A DNA stretch of 64,000 bases, from the NCBI RefSeq assembly GCF_918698115.1, contig NZ_CAKKLV010000013.1, positions 62,001 through 126,000 on the forward strand, in the 5' to 3' direction. The position numbers and the translations under genes were made by a program. Positions 1 to 8,217 of the stretch are shown here, piece after piece; within the stretch, counting starts at the first letter, position 1; each line of letters opens with the position of its first letter. Below the pieces are notes generated by a model, which was not told the DNA's origin, made no database searches, and saw nothing but the letters and a program-made list of their open reading frames with translations. The stretch comes from Peribacillus sp. Bi96. GTDB taxonomy: Bacteria; Bacillota; Bacilli; Bacillales; DSM-1321.

Positions 1-750
1 AGTCTGCAGATGGATCAGGTGAATCTGCAAGCTAAGGAGTTTGTCCCTCAATTCCTGGAGGTATTGAAAGGCTCATCGGGTAAACAGGAAGACCAGGCTC
101 TAAGGATTCTGAAGAAATGGAATCAGATTGACTCTGTTGATGAAGCGGCACCGATGATATTTAATGTCTGGATGAAAAAAATAGGGGAAGTCCTGCTTAC
201 AGAAGAAATACCTGAGGAGACCCTCAACCTCTTTAATGGAAGACGTTCTGCAGTCGATGAACTGCTGAGACGGGCACTGGACGGAAAGCCAGGTCCTTGG
301 ATTGAAGAGGCAGGCGGACTAGAACAGGTACTCGCAAAGTCGTTGCAGGAGACGTTAGGGGAACTGGAAGAATCACAAGGTGACGATATAGCTGATTGGG
401 AATGGGGAGACTATCATCAGGTAAGGTTTAACCACCCGCTATCGAGTGTCACCCCGTTAAATCTATTGTTTAACAGCGGCGGTGGATTGCCGGTCGGCGG
501 CAGCAGTGTCACCGTACAGGCAGCGGCATTTTTAGATGACGGAACCGTTAATCATGGGGGCTCCTGGAGATTTGTCATCGACCTATCCGACATGAGTCAG
601 GCCTATCACCTCGTTGGCCCGGGCCAATCGGGTAACGTTAAAAGCGAATGGTACCACGATCAGCTTGATGATTGGGCAGAAGGTACTTATCACAAAACCG
701 TATTAGCCGATCCAAAAGGGGATAAGCTGACATTGAATCCATCATACTGA
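1..750 (+). CDS. Penicillin acylase (peptidase S45) family protein, C-terminal part
   Basis: The reading frame is open from base 1, so the gene starts upstream of the window and only the last 249 codons are present. The sequence resembles the C-terminal beta-chain end of Ntn-hydrolase penicillin/cephalosporin acylases: a glycine-rich NSGGGLPVGGSSVTV stretch, then SWRFVIDLSD, then GPGQSGNVKSEWYHDQ followed by DW, which is the usual closing block of the family. These enzymes are exported, self-cleaving amidases that act on acylated amides such as beta-lactam side chains or acyl-homoserine lactones; the substrate cannot be told from this piece. The catalytic N-terminal serine of the beta chain is outside the window. 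A strong bidirectional terminator follows at once. Confidence 0.85.
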   Translation, partial: SLQMDQVNLQAKEFVPQFLEVLKGSSGKQEDQALRILKKWNQIDSVDEAAPMIFNVWMKKIGEVLLTEEIPEETLNLFNGRRSAVDELLRRALDGKPGPWIEEAGGLEQVLAKSLQETLGELEESQGDDIADWEWGDYHQVRFNHPLSSVTPLNLLFNSGGGLPVGGSSVTVQAAAFLDDGTVNHGGSWRFVIDLSDMSQAYHLVGPGQSGNVKSEWYHDQLDDWAEGTYHKTVLADPKGDKLTLNPSY

Positions 751-770
751 TAAACGAATATTTTTCATAA

Positions 771-815
771 AAAAAGTACCAAGTCCAGCATGTTCTGGAC
801 TTGGTACTTTTTTTA
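771..815. terminator. Bidirectional rho-independent terminator
   Basis: A perfect 16-bp stem (773-788 with 795-810) with a 6-base loop has T-runs on both strands. It separates the acylase gene from the convergent sigma-factor pair. Confidence 0.9.
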
Positions 816-1031
816 TTATTTTTGCTTAGTCAAGAATTCAGTAAGGAACTCTTCGAAATTAGGAGCCTCGATTGCAGCAATTTTTTCATATGACTCGATG
901 ATTTTGAGCTTAATTTCTTGTTCCAGGTCATTCCGGTCTTGATAGTTTGTGTTTAATAACGATTTTTTTATTTTAGGATTCAAAGAATCAATTAGATTCA
1001 ACAATTCCTCTTTTGAGAGTTTTTTATCCAC
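816..1031 (-). CDS. RsoA-like small co-sigma subunit (71 aa)
   Basis: Small acidic/basic helical protein starting at a GTG that overlaps the stop codon of the upstream sigma gene (shared bases 1024-1031), so the two are probably translationally coupled; an AGAAAGGAG ribosome site lies inside the upstream gene. The segment LEQEIKLKIIESYEKI resembles a sigma region-2-like core-binding helix. In B. subtilis, YvrI (SigO) supplies a region-4-like half and YvrHa (RsoA) the region-2-like half of a two-subunit sigma factor, encoded in this order. Size, order and overlap fit that arrangement. The assignment rests on context and resemblance, not on an alignment. A longer reading frame extends upstream inside the sigma gene but has no ribosome site. 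Confidence 0.6.
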   Translation of the reverse strand: MDKKLSKEELLNLIDSLNPKIKKSLLNTNYQDRNDLEQEIKLKIIESYEKIAAIEAPNFEEFLTEFLTKQK

Positions 1032-1647
1032 AATGGCTTTTCTCCTTTCTAGCATATACCTCATCCATATAGTGTTTTCGAAGTTTTTTGAGAGCTTGTT
1101 TACGGATACTTGAGATATTCTGTGGCGACTCATGGAAATATGCAGCAATTTCCTTGTTGGATAGGCCGTATGAAAAGATCATGGTCAACACCAGGTTTTG
1201 TTTGGTGGTTAAGTTCTTCAGGGCTTTTATCATTTCTTCATCACTTATGTGTGAGGAGAGTTCATTCGTTTCCCCCATATTTTCAAGTTGAAGGTCCAAA
1301 GTTCCGATTCGATCAATCACTCCGCCAGTATCCCTCGGCGCTGCATCCAGTACCATTCGATAGCGTTCCCGCTGCTTCCGTGCCCTTTTATCAAAATCAA
1401 CGGAGAAAAAGTAAATTAGGGAGCACATGTATTTGTAAACCTTTGCCCGGTAATAGAAAATTTTGAAAGTCTCGTTGAGATGATAAATGTTGTGAGAAGA
1501 AGGGGAATCAAGAGTCTCTCTGAGAATCTTCATATGCTCTGGGTTCTGTAAAAATACTTGAATGATCGGTTGTTCAAAGAAAGATGAGTACTGTTGCTGT
1601 AAAAATTCCAATGAATGAGAAAAGAAATGAGCGGTTAATTGGTTCAT
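1024..1647 (-). CDS. Sigma-70-like factor, SigO (YvrI) type
   Basis: 207 aa from the ATG at 1647, chosen because AAAGGAGG lies 6-7 bases upstream; an earlier in-frame start has no ribosome site. The C-terminal third is a region-4 helix-turn-helix: NLTTKQNLVLTMIFSYGLSN followed by KEIAAYFHESPQNISSIRKQ, recognising a -35 element. The N-terminal half does not show a clear region 2, matching the split SigO/RsoA system in which region 2 is supplied by a partner; that partner candidate overlaps the 3' end. A YvrJ-type gene is divergent, as yvrJ lies next to yvrI in B. subtilis. A LexA-like box upstream suggests DNA-damage control. An alternative reading is a UviA/Xpf-type phage-derived sigma factor. 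Confidence 0.7.
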   Translation of the reverse strand: MNQLTAHFFSHSLEFLQQQYSSFFEQPIIQVFLQNPEHMKILRETLDSPSSHNIYHLNETFKIFYYRAKVYKYMCSLIYFFSVDFDKRARKQRERYRMVLDAAPRDTGGVIDRIGTLDLQLENMGETNELSSHISDEEMIKALKNLTTKQNLVLTMIFSYGLSNKEIAAYFHESPQNISSIRKQALKKLRKHYMDEVYARKEKSHCG

Positions 1648-1704
1648 TGCTATCCCTCCTTTAATTAATAAAGTGATGGACAAGTGGAATAAATCAATTA
1701 TATA

Positions 1705-1718
1705 CGAACATTTGTTCT
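1705..1718. promoter_or_regulatory. LexA/DinR-like SOS box
   Basis: GAAC-ATTT-GTTC inside CGAACATTTGTTCT matches the Bacillus DinR/LexA core (CGAAC-N4-GTTCG type) with the inner arms intact. On the minus strand a TATAAT box lies directly downstream of it, with no good -35, so a repressor here would block the sigma-gene promoter. Two positions deviate from the extended consensus. Confidence 0.5.
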
Positions 1719-1803
1719 TTTATCTATAAATCAATAGTGCTAGATTGATTTTTCTAAACAAGTTTCACTTTAGATATCAGATACAAGAAAAGGGGTGAAG
1801 AGG

Positions 1804-1965
1804 ATGATGATTGAGGATGCTACTGTGTGGGTGTCATTAGTTAGCGAATTTGGCTATCCATTCGTCGTTTCTATGTTTTTGCTCTTCCGCTTCGGTAAAC
1901 AATTAAAAGAACTGACAACGGACGTTGAGAACTTAAAAAAGTCCGCTCATAAAACGAAACGATAA
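1804..1965 (+). CDS. YvrJ-family small membrane protein (53 aa)
   Basis: 53-aa ORF with a GGGGTGAAGAGG ribosome region before two adjacent ATG codons. It has one hydrophobic segment (about residues 9-29, ending in MFLLFRF) followed by a charged coiled tail with KQLKELTTDVENLKK. This is the layout of the YvrJ family (PF12841), which resembles small holin-like BhlA/UviB peptides. It is divergent from the SigO-like gene, as in B. subtilis. The function is unknown; a role as a small membrane-active effector of the sigma system is inference. The start could also be the second ATG. Confidence 0.7.
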   Translation: MMIEDATVWVSLVSEFGYPFVVSMFLLFRFGKQLKELTTDVENLKKSAHKTKR

Positions 1966-2374
1966 CCTCAGGACGTTATGTGCTAGGTAGTAAAAACCGA
2001 GTTTCGGATTCTATTCAAAAAAGGGTCCGGAATTCGGGTATAAAAAAATCGGTACAATGGTAATTTTAACCTATTGCATTCCTCCTTTTTAGTCAAATGA
2101 AAAAATGAGTAATCCATTATTTGGAATATACCATAAAATAGGTAAAAAATAATCGTCAATTGGAATCATTTTACTACTATAATTCATCCGTCAATGGAAT
2201 TAGATAGGAAATCCTCCTCCTGTACGTTTTTAGTTTTATGGATTAAAGTGAAAATACTTTTAAAAAAACAACATTCTTAAATAAATTATGGAAAGTTGGC
2301 AGTATCCTAATAAAGGGTGCTGCTTTTCTCATTATTTGGTAATAAACTGATAGTATGGAAAAGGGGTGGGAATT
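1966..2374. other. Intergenic stretch without recognisable genes
   Basis: About 400 bp of AT-rich DNA between the YvrJ-type gene and the acetyltransferase gene. A weak inverted repeat sits near 2005-2040, but no T-run follows it. No ORF with a ribosome site was seen, and no promoter can be called with confidence. Confidence 0.5.
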
Positions 2375-3199
2375 TTGAATGAAAAACAGCTGGAGGATAT
2401 TCGAATTCTACAACAAGAATGTGAACGGGGAGATTTTACATTAAAGCTGAACTGGGAGACACTTCGCAGTCGAAATGGTGTGAATAAGAATGATTATCTT
2501 CACTATGAGGGATTGAAACTTGTTGGTTTTCTTGGACTGTACGAATTTGGAAGCAAAGTGGAGATGTGCGGAATGGTACATCCTGATTTTAGGAGGCAAG
2601 GCATTTTTACTAAACTGATGGACGACGCTATGAGGAATGCCATGCAGCGGGATTACAAGTTGATCATTTTGAATTCACCTGCTCATTCTCATTCAGGGAA
2701 AGGATTTTTGAAGCAGCTGCCATGTGAGTTTGCTTTTTCTGAGTTTCAAATGAAATGGTCTCAAACGGAGCTGGATGATTATGAGGATGCAGTCGTTCGC
2801 CCTTCACGGAGTGGTGATGAAGAAACTGAAATTCAGCTTGATATTCAGTGTTTCCAATTCACGGAAAAAGAGGCGAGGGATTATTATCAGCGTATTCTTT
2901 ATGAGGCTACCCTGAAAACCATGATCATTGAAAAAGATGGCCGAGCGGTAGGGAAAATCCGTGTTGATCACTCTGGTCGGGAAGCGTGGATTTATGGATT
3001 TTCCATTTTTCCTAAATACCAGGGAAGTGGACTTGGCACAAAGGTACTGAAAAAGATCGTAGCCGAACAATGTCAACCTGGATATGATATTTTTCTTGAA
3101 GTCGAGGCAACGAATGCTCATGCTTTAAGACTCTATGAATCTTGCGGATTCAAAACCATTCAACGGCAGGATTATTACTCATACAAGCTGCAGTGCTGA
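2375..3199 (+). CDS. Tandem GNAT-family N-acetyltransferase
   Basis: 274 aa, with two GNAT folds. The N-terminal one carries the acetyl-CoA loop in MVHPDFRRQGIFTKLMDDAM. The C-terminal one has the classic motif A in FPKYQGSGLGTKVLKKIV, followed by the motif B segment ATNAHALRLYESCGFK. I chose the TTG at 2375 because AAGGGGTGGG ends 4-5 bases upstream; a GTG at 2366 lies inside that ribosome site. Such proteins transfer acetyl groups from acetyl-CoA to small amines or protein N-termini; the substrate is not predictable. The DinB-family gene follows closely and may be co-transcribed. Confidence 0.85.
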   Translation: MNEKQLEDIRILQQECERGDFTLKLNWETLRSRNGVNKNDYLHYEGLKLVGFLGLYEFGSKVEMCGMVHPDFRRQGIFTKLMDDAMRNAMQRDYKLIILNSPAHSHSGKGFLKQLPCEFAFSEFQMKWSQTELDDYEDAVVRPSRSGDEETEIQLDIQCFQFTEKEARDYYQRILYEATLKTMIIEKDGRAVGKIRVDHSGREAWIYGFSIFPKYQGSGLGTKVLKKIVAEQCQPGYDIFLEVEATNAHALRLYESCGFKTIQRQDYYSYKLQC

Positions 3200-3225
3200 C
3201 GACGGGGAGAATTAGGGGGGATGGG

Positions 3226-3684
3226 ATGTTGACCTTATTCACTTATAACTGGCAGGTGCGAAGTGAATGGTTCGAATGGTGCCGGTCCGTATCGAGTGAA
3301 GACCTTAAACGGAAACGTACGGGCGGGGTGGGCGATGTTTTAAGGACGCTCGCTCACATTATCGATGTTGAATACAGCTGGATCCGGGCTATACAAGGGA
3401 AACCGGATCTCGGAATTGATTTAGACGCTTATGATACGATCGAGAAAGTAGAAGAGCTATCTGAGCGCTATCATTTTGAAGTCATGGAATATTTGAACTC
3501 GCATTCCTTTGAAGATGAGAATGGAATGATTCAGCCATCTTGGATGGAGGGGACATACGAAAAAGGCAGGATCCTGCACCACCTGATAGCCCACGAAATT
3601 CATCATATAGGCCAGCTGTCCATCTGGTCGAGGGAGATGGGGATCAAACCGGTTTCAGCCAGTTTAATAGATCGGGATTTATAG
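3226..3684 (+). CDS. DinB-family (YfiT/DinB four-helix bundle) protein
   Basis: 152 aa from the ATG at 3226, behind a run of GGGGGG; an upstream in-frame extension overlaps the previous gene and is unlikely. The family places three histidines around a divalent metal: here HIIDVEYSW in helix 2 and HHLIAHEIHHIGQLSIW in the last long helix supply them. The family includes thiol transferases (bacillithiol S-transferase type) and enzymes of unknown role, and is widely duplicated in Bacillus. The 26-bp gap to the acetyltransferase suggests one transcript. A terminator follows at 3698. Confidence 0.85.
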   Translation: MLTLFTYNWQVRSEWFEWCRSVSSEDLKRKRTGGVGDVLRTLAHIIDVEYSWIRAIQGKPDLGIDLDAYDTIEKVEELSERYHFEVMEYLNSHSFEDENGMIQPSWMEGTYEKGRILHHLIAHEIHHIGQLSIWSREMGIKPVSASLIDRDL

Positions 3685-3697
3685 GTTTTATGCTTTT

Positions 3698-3735
3698 AAA
3701 ACTGGTAATGCAACTTGCTATACCGGTTTTTTATT
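3698..3735 (+). terminator. Rho-independent terminator
   Basis: AAACTGGTA pairs with TACCGGTTT (one G-U pair) around an 11-base loop, followed by a T-rich tract. It lies just after the DinB-family gene. Confidence 0.7.
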
Positions 3736-3990
3736 TTGAAAGGGCAGTTTTTTCAAAGAAAGGGGACAAGCAGGGGGTGAAATTTAGCCGATCAATAAAA
3801 TTAATTTGACTTAGTGTTGACATGCTATAGAATGAAAACATTGAAAAATCAAAATATTTATAGGGGGTATGATTTAGATGTTTGAACAACGGAGGAAAAA
3901 ACTTACTATTACGGTAAATCGTGACGCGTTTTCGACAAAATTATGGTATATTATTCTAGCATTTTACAAAAAAAAGAAGGGTTGTGAAGT

Positions 3991-6900
3991 ATGTCTAAGA
4001 TGCATATTAAAAAAATGCTTGCCCCGCTTCTTGCTGTAAGTTTGATAACCGCACCATTTACCACACCGGGGGAGACCTCCGCAAAAGAGACTAACAAGAA
4101 ACCGGTCACGACTAAACCATTTATTATTTCAGCCCCTACTGTCAATTACACAAACGGCACAAAAGCAACTGTAACGGTCACGCCGAAAAAGGGGAACAAG
4201 GGAAATGAAACTGTTGTGTTCCAGCTAATGAATGGGACAAAGGTCATTTCACAGTCAGCTGTCGAGACGGATATTAAATCAGCCCAAAAATTCTCTGCAT
4301 ACTTCAACTCGTACAAATCGGGTTATTGGGTCAAAATATCGGTGGTCTCCAAGTATAACGGCAATACGAGTAGCTTCGGCAACAGCCTGGCAACCCCCGT
4401 TTCAGATGCTCCGTTTGAATTAAGGATCATGGAAACGACGGATATACACACTAATCTAGTAAGCTATGATTATTATAAAGATGCCGTATCGGACTCCGTC
4501 GGCTTTTCACGGACGGCAACATTAATCAAACAAGCACGAAATGAAGTGAAAAATAGTGTTTTAGTAGATAATGGCGACCTTATTCAAGGAACGCCGTTAG
4601 GTACTTACAAAGCGAATATAGCACCACTGAAAAAAGGGGAGGTCCACCCTGTCTATAAAGCGATGAACTTGCTTGATTATGATGTGGCCACATTCGGCAA
4701 TCACGAATTCAATTATGGTTTATCTTATTTAGACGAAGCCATCAACGATGCGAACTTCCCTTATATCAATGCCAATGTTTATAAAAAAGATAAAGACAAC
4801 AATCCAAAGAATGATAAAAATAAATATACGCCTTATAAAATCGTTACTAAGAAGGTAAAAGACATCAATGGAAATGAAAAGTCAGTAAAAATAGGCTACA
4901 TCGGATTCGCTCCTCCACAAATCATGGATTGGGATAAAGCAAATCTTGAAGGTAAAGTCATTACAAAAGAAATCATCACGACTGCAAATAAATATGTACC
5001 TGAAATGAAGAAAAAGGGCGCAGATGTCATTGTGGCTCTGACACATTCCGGGTTTAATGGCGACACCAAAAATACTGAGGATGTCATCTATTCATTAAGT
5101 AAAGTATCCGGAATCGATGCCATCACGTTCTCCCATACACATAAAGTCTTTCCGGCACAAGATGAAGCGTCTTTAGACAGTCTATTTAAAGATAGTCAAG
5201 GCAATGTCCTTAAAGGGGTAGATAATAAAAAGGGCACCATAAATGGTGTACCAGCCGTTCAAGCAGGGTATGGCGGCAGTAATCTAGGGATCATCGATCT
5301 TGATATCCAGAATATCAAGGGGAAATGGAAAGTCGTACATTCCGATTCATCAACACGGGCAATCAACGACAAAGTAACAGGGATAAAAGCGGCTGAAGAT
5401 GCAGCTGTCGTCAAAGCCGTTAAAAAGGATCACGAAGGAACGATCAAGTATGTTAATACACCAATTGGAACGACTACAGCACCCATTCATAGTTACTTCG
5501 CCCTTGTACAAGATGATCCTTCTATACAAGTCGTGACGAGCGCACAGAAATGGTATGTAGAGAAATACATCCAAAGCAACCGTCCTGAATACAAAGACTT
5601 GCCTATTCTATCTGTAGGAGCGCCTTTCAAAGCGGGTCGCAATGGAGTTGAAGAGTTCACCGAAATCAAAAAAGGCGGTTTGACCATTCGCAGTGCCGGC
5701 GATTTATATTTATACGATAATACCTTGAAGGCAATCAAGATCAAAGGATCCGTTGTAAAAGAATGGCTTGAGATGTCTGCAGGGAAATATAATAAAATTG
5801 ATCCTGCCAAGACTGAGGAACAAGAATTGCTTAATGGAAAGTTTGCCGTCTATAATTTTGATGTCATTGACGGCGTTACGTATCAAATCGATGTCACTAA
5901 GGCTCCGCGCTATGATGAAAAAGGGATCAAAGTGTCTGACTCAAGCAGGATTGCCGATTTAAAATACAATGGCAAACCAATTGATCCGAATCAGGACTTC
6001 ATCGTCGTGACGAATAATTACCGTGCCTCGGGCGGAGGAAACTTCCCGGGAGTCAAGGGCAGTGAATACGTAGTGGACTCTGCGGATGAAAATCGCCAGA
6101 TCCTGATGGATTACATTACACAAGAAAAGGAGATCAATCCAACCGCTGATAATAACTGGTCGATTGCCCCGATTTCTGGCAAGGTGAATGTTACTTTTAC
6201 ATCATCACCAAAGGGAGCGGAATATTTAAATGAAGACAGCCCGATTACTTTTACAGGTAAACAAGATGATAAAGGCTTTGGTATTTATAAATTCAATCTT
6301 GGCAAAGAAAACGTTAAAGTGCAATTGCTTGGAATCAATGATCTCCACGGCCAGCTTGATACTACTTCTGATTTTGGCGGTGTCAAACAGGGGAGGGCCG
6401 ATTATTTAGCTGCACATTTAAAGCAGCGCAAAGCAGAAAACCCTGATCATACACTGTTACTATCAGCGGGGGATGCTGTCGGGGCAAGTGCTCCCGTTTC
6501 CTCTTTGATCCAGGACAAACCGACGCTTCAGTTTTTGAATAATATGAAATTCGATGTCGGAACTGTCGGGAACCATGAGTTCGATAAAGGGGTAGAAACC
6601 CTGATGGCTCAAATCAATGGCGGTAAGTCGCCTACCTCGGATGTAGTATTCGATAAATTGAATTTCCCGTATGTGGTGGCCAATGTCGTATATAAAGACA
6701 CGAAAAAACCTATTTTGGACCCTTACGTCATAAAAAAGGTAGGCGGGGTTGATATTGGATTCATAGGTGTAGTCACGAACGCCACACCTCAAAAGGTTAG
6801 TCCGGATGGCATTAAGAATGTGGAATTCATAGAACAGGCACCCGCCGTAAATAAGGCGGTTGATGAGTTAAAGGAAAAAGGCGTCAAATCCATTGTGATC

Positions 6901-7806
6901 ATCTCGCATGACCCAGGCACTGAAAAAGACGGAGTCATCACGGGTGAAGTGGCGGATCTTGCTAAAACCGTGGATGATGAAGTCGATGTGATCTTAGCCG
7001 GGGATAATCACGCAAAGGTCAACAACTATGTGGATAATAAATTGATTGTACAAGCTTACTCTTATGGAACGGCATTTGAAGATGTGGACCTGGAGATCGA
7101 TCCTATCACAAAGGATATTGTCAAAAAGTCAGCTGAAATCGTCACGGTTTCACAAGATGGCATCACACCGGACGCCGGGACGACGAAATTCATTAACGAC
7201 TATTTAGATATGTTCCCAGAGTTGAAAGCACCACTTGGGACAACGGACGAGATAATAGGAAGAGCAAATGCCTACACGCAGGAAACAGGACTTGGAAATT
7301 TAATTGCAGATTCCATGAAGGCAGATTTGAATACAGACTTTGCCTTCATGAATCCAGGCGGAATTCGCGCAGATATTCCAAAGGGAGACGTTACTTTTTC
7401 TGATTTAGCTAAAATCCAGCCTTTCGGGAATGTATTGGTTAAGCTTGAACTTACTGGAGCCGAGGTGAAAACGTTGCTTCAACAGCAATGGATCGTTGAA
7501 GGAGCACCGAAGACCTTGCAAATTTCAGGGCTGAGTTATACAGCCGACTTCAGTAAACCGGTCACGGAAAGAGTCACTTTATTGAAGAAAGCGGACGGAA
7601 CACCTATCAAGGATACCGAAACATACACAGTGACCGTCAATGACTTCATGGCAAGCGGCGGAGATAACTATACCGTCCTGAAAGGAAAAGAGCGTGTGTT
7701 TGGCCATGCTGATCTAGAAGCTTTCGTTAACTATGTGAAAGAAACCTTTAAAGGCGGAAAGATCACGGCGGAAACTGAAGGCAGAATTACGAATATCAAT
7801 AATTAA
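3991..7806 (+). CDS. Secreted bifunctional 2',3'-cyclic nucleotidase/5'-nucleotidase (YfkN-like)
   Basis: 1271 aa exported protein with two metallophosphatase plus 5'-nucleotidase C-terminal modules in series. A signal peptide (about residues 1-31, cleavage after TSA) is followed by a beta-rich spacer. Module 1 (about 141-720) has the cyclic-phosphodiesterase signature DIHTN (D151), GNHEF (236-240) and SHTHK. Module 2 (about 778-1265) has NDLHG (D784), GNHEF (860-864) and AGDNHA, then NPGGIRAD (from 1121) and SGGDNY. This is the arrangement of B. subtilis YfkN, which scavenges phosphate and nucleosides from extracellular nucleotides. Unlike YfkN, no LPXTG-like sorting signal or C-terminal membrane anchor is visible, so the enzyme may be released. 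It is unusually large and is followed by a tandem-repeat array. Confidence 0.92.
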   Translation: MSKMHIKKMLAPLLAVSLITAPFTTPGETSAKETNKKPVTTKPFIISAPTVNYTNGTKATVTVTPKKGNKGNETVVFQLMNGTKVISQSAVETDIKSAQKFSAYFNSYKSGYWVKISVVSKYNGNTSSFGNSLATPVSDAPFELRIMETTDIHTNLVSYDYYKDAVSDSVGFSRTATLIKQARNEVKNSVLVDNGDLIQGTPLGTYKANIAPLKKGEVHPVYKAMNLLDYDVATFGNHEFNYGLSYLDEAINDANFPYINANVYKKDKDNNPKNDKNKYTPYKIVTKKVKDINGNEKSVKIGYIGFAPPQIMDWDKANLEGKVITKEIITTANKYVPEMKKKGADVIVALTHSGFNGDTKNTEDVIYSLSKVSGIDAITFSHTHKVFPAQDEASLDSLFKDSQGNVLKGVDNKKGTINGVPAVQAGYGGSNLGIIDLDIQNIKGKWKVVHSDSSTRAINDKVTGIKAAEDAAVVKAVKKDHEGTIKYVNTPIGTTTAPIHSYFALVQDDPSIQVVTSAQKWYVEKYIQSNRPEYKDLPILSVGAPFKAGRNGVEEFTEIKKGGLTIRSAGDLYLYDNTLKAIKIKGSVVKEWLEMSAGKYNKIDPAKTEEQELLNGKFAVYNFDVIDGVTYQIDVTKAPRYDEKGIKVSDSSRIADLKYNGKPIDPNQDFIVVTNNYRASGGGNFPGVKGSEYVVDSADENRQILMDYITQEKEINPTADNNWSIAPISGKVNVTFTSSPKGAEYLNEDSPITFTGKQDDKGFGIYKFNLGKENVKVQLLGINDLHGQLDTTSDFGGVKQGRADYLAAHLKQRKAENPDHTLLLSAGDAVGASAPVSSLIQDKPTLQFLNNMKFDVGTVGNHEFDKGVETLMAQINGGKSPTSDVVFDKLNFPYVVANVVYKDTKKPILDPYVIKKVGGVDIGFIGVVTNATPQKVSPDGIKNVEFIEQAPAVNKAVDELKEKGVKSIVIISHDPGTEKDGVITGEVADLAKTVDDEVDVILAGDNHAKVNNYVDNKLIVQAYSYGTAFEDVDLEIDPITKDIVKKSAEIVTVSQDGITPDAGTTKFINDYLDMFPELKAPLGTTDEIIGRANAYTQETGLGNLIADSMKADLNTDFAFMNPGGIRADIPKGDVTFSDLAKIQPFGNVLVKLELTGAEVKTLLQQQWIVEGAPKTLQISGLSYTADFSKPVTERVTLLKKADGTPIKDTETYTVTVNDFMASGGDNYTVLKGKERVFGHADLEAFVNYVKETFKGGKITAETEGRITNINN

Positions 7807-7812
7807 TTGAAG

Positions 7813-8097
7813 TTTACTCGTGAGTTTAGCGGATTTACTCGTGAAACTTGTGCTTTACTCGTGAGTTTAGCGGATTTACTCGTGAAACTTGAGCTTTACT
7901 CGTGGGTTTAGCGGATTTACTCCTGAAAATTGAGCATTTACTTGTGAGTTTAGCGGATTTACTCGTGAAACTTGAGCTTTACTCGTGAGTTTAGCGGATT
8001 TACTCGTGAAACTTGAGCATTTACTCGTGGGTTTAGCGGATTTACTCGTGAAACTTGAGCATTTACTTGTGAGTTTTCAACATTTACTCGTGAAACA
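7813..8097. repeat. Tandem repeat array, seven units of 41-42 bp
   Basis: Seven units start at 7813, 7854, 7895, 7937, 7978, 8020 and 8062. Each is built of two related 20-21 bp halves that both begin TTTACTCGTGA; the first half continues GTTTAGCGGA, the second AACTTGAGC. The last unit is degenerate. The spacing is not a fixed multiple of three and no ribosome site precedes it, so it is not coding. It lies between the stop codon of the nucleotidase gene and its terminator, so it should be transcribed as a long 3' untranslated region. Confidence 0.95.
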
Positions 8098-8105
8098 CCA
8101 AAAGA

Positions 8106-8140
8106 GAACGCTCCTTAATACAAGGGGCGTTCCTTTTTTA
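8106..8140 (+). terminator. Rho-independent terminator after the repeat array
   Basis: GAACGCTCCTT pairs with AAGGGGCGTTC (one G-U pair), loop AATAC, then a run of seven T. Its position beyond the repeats means the repeats lie within the nucleotidase transcript. Confidence 0.85.
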
Positions 8141-8217
8141 TTTCTGATAATAAAATAGTGAAGTGTAACTTTCTTCCAAATTATTCGTCGGTACTATTAA
8201 GAAAAGGGGGAATACAG

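Noticed and set aside
3878-4036. Short ORF with a GGGGG ribosome-like site upstream of the nucleotidase
   Set aside because: Spacing to its ATG is too long and it overlaps the nucleotidase start in another frame; more likely leader sequence.
7813-8097. CRISPR array
   Set aside because: Repeats are directly adjacent with no unique spacers, the halves are variants of one sequence, and no cas genes are present.
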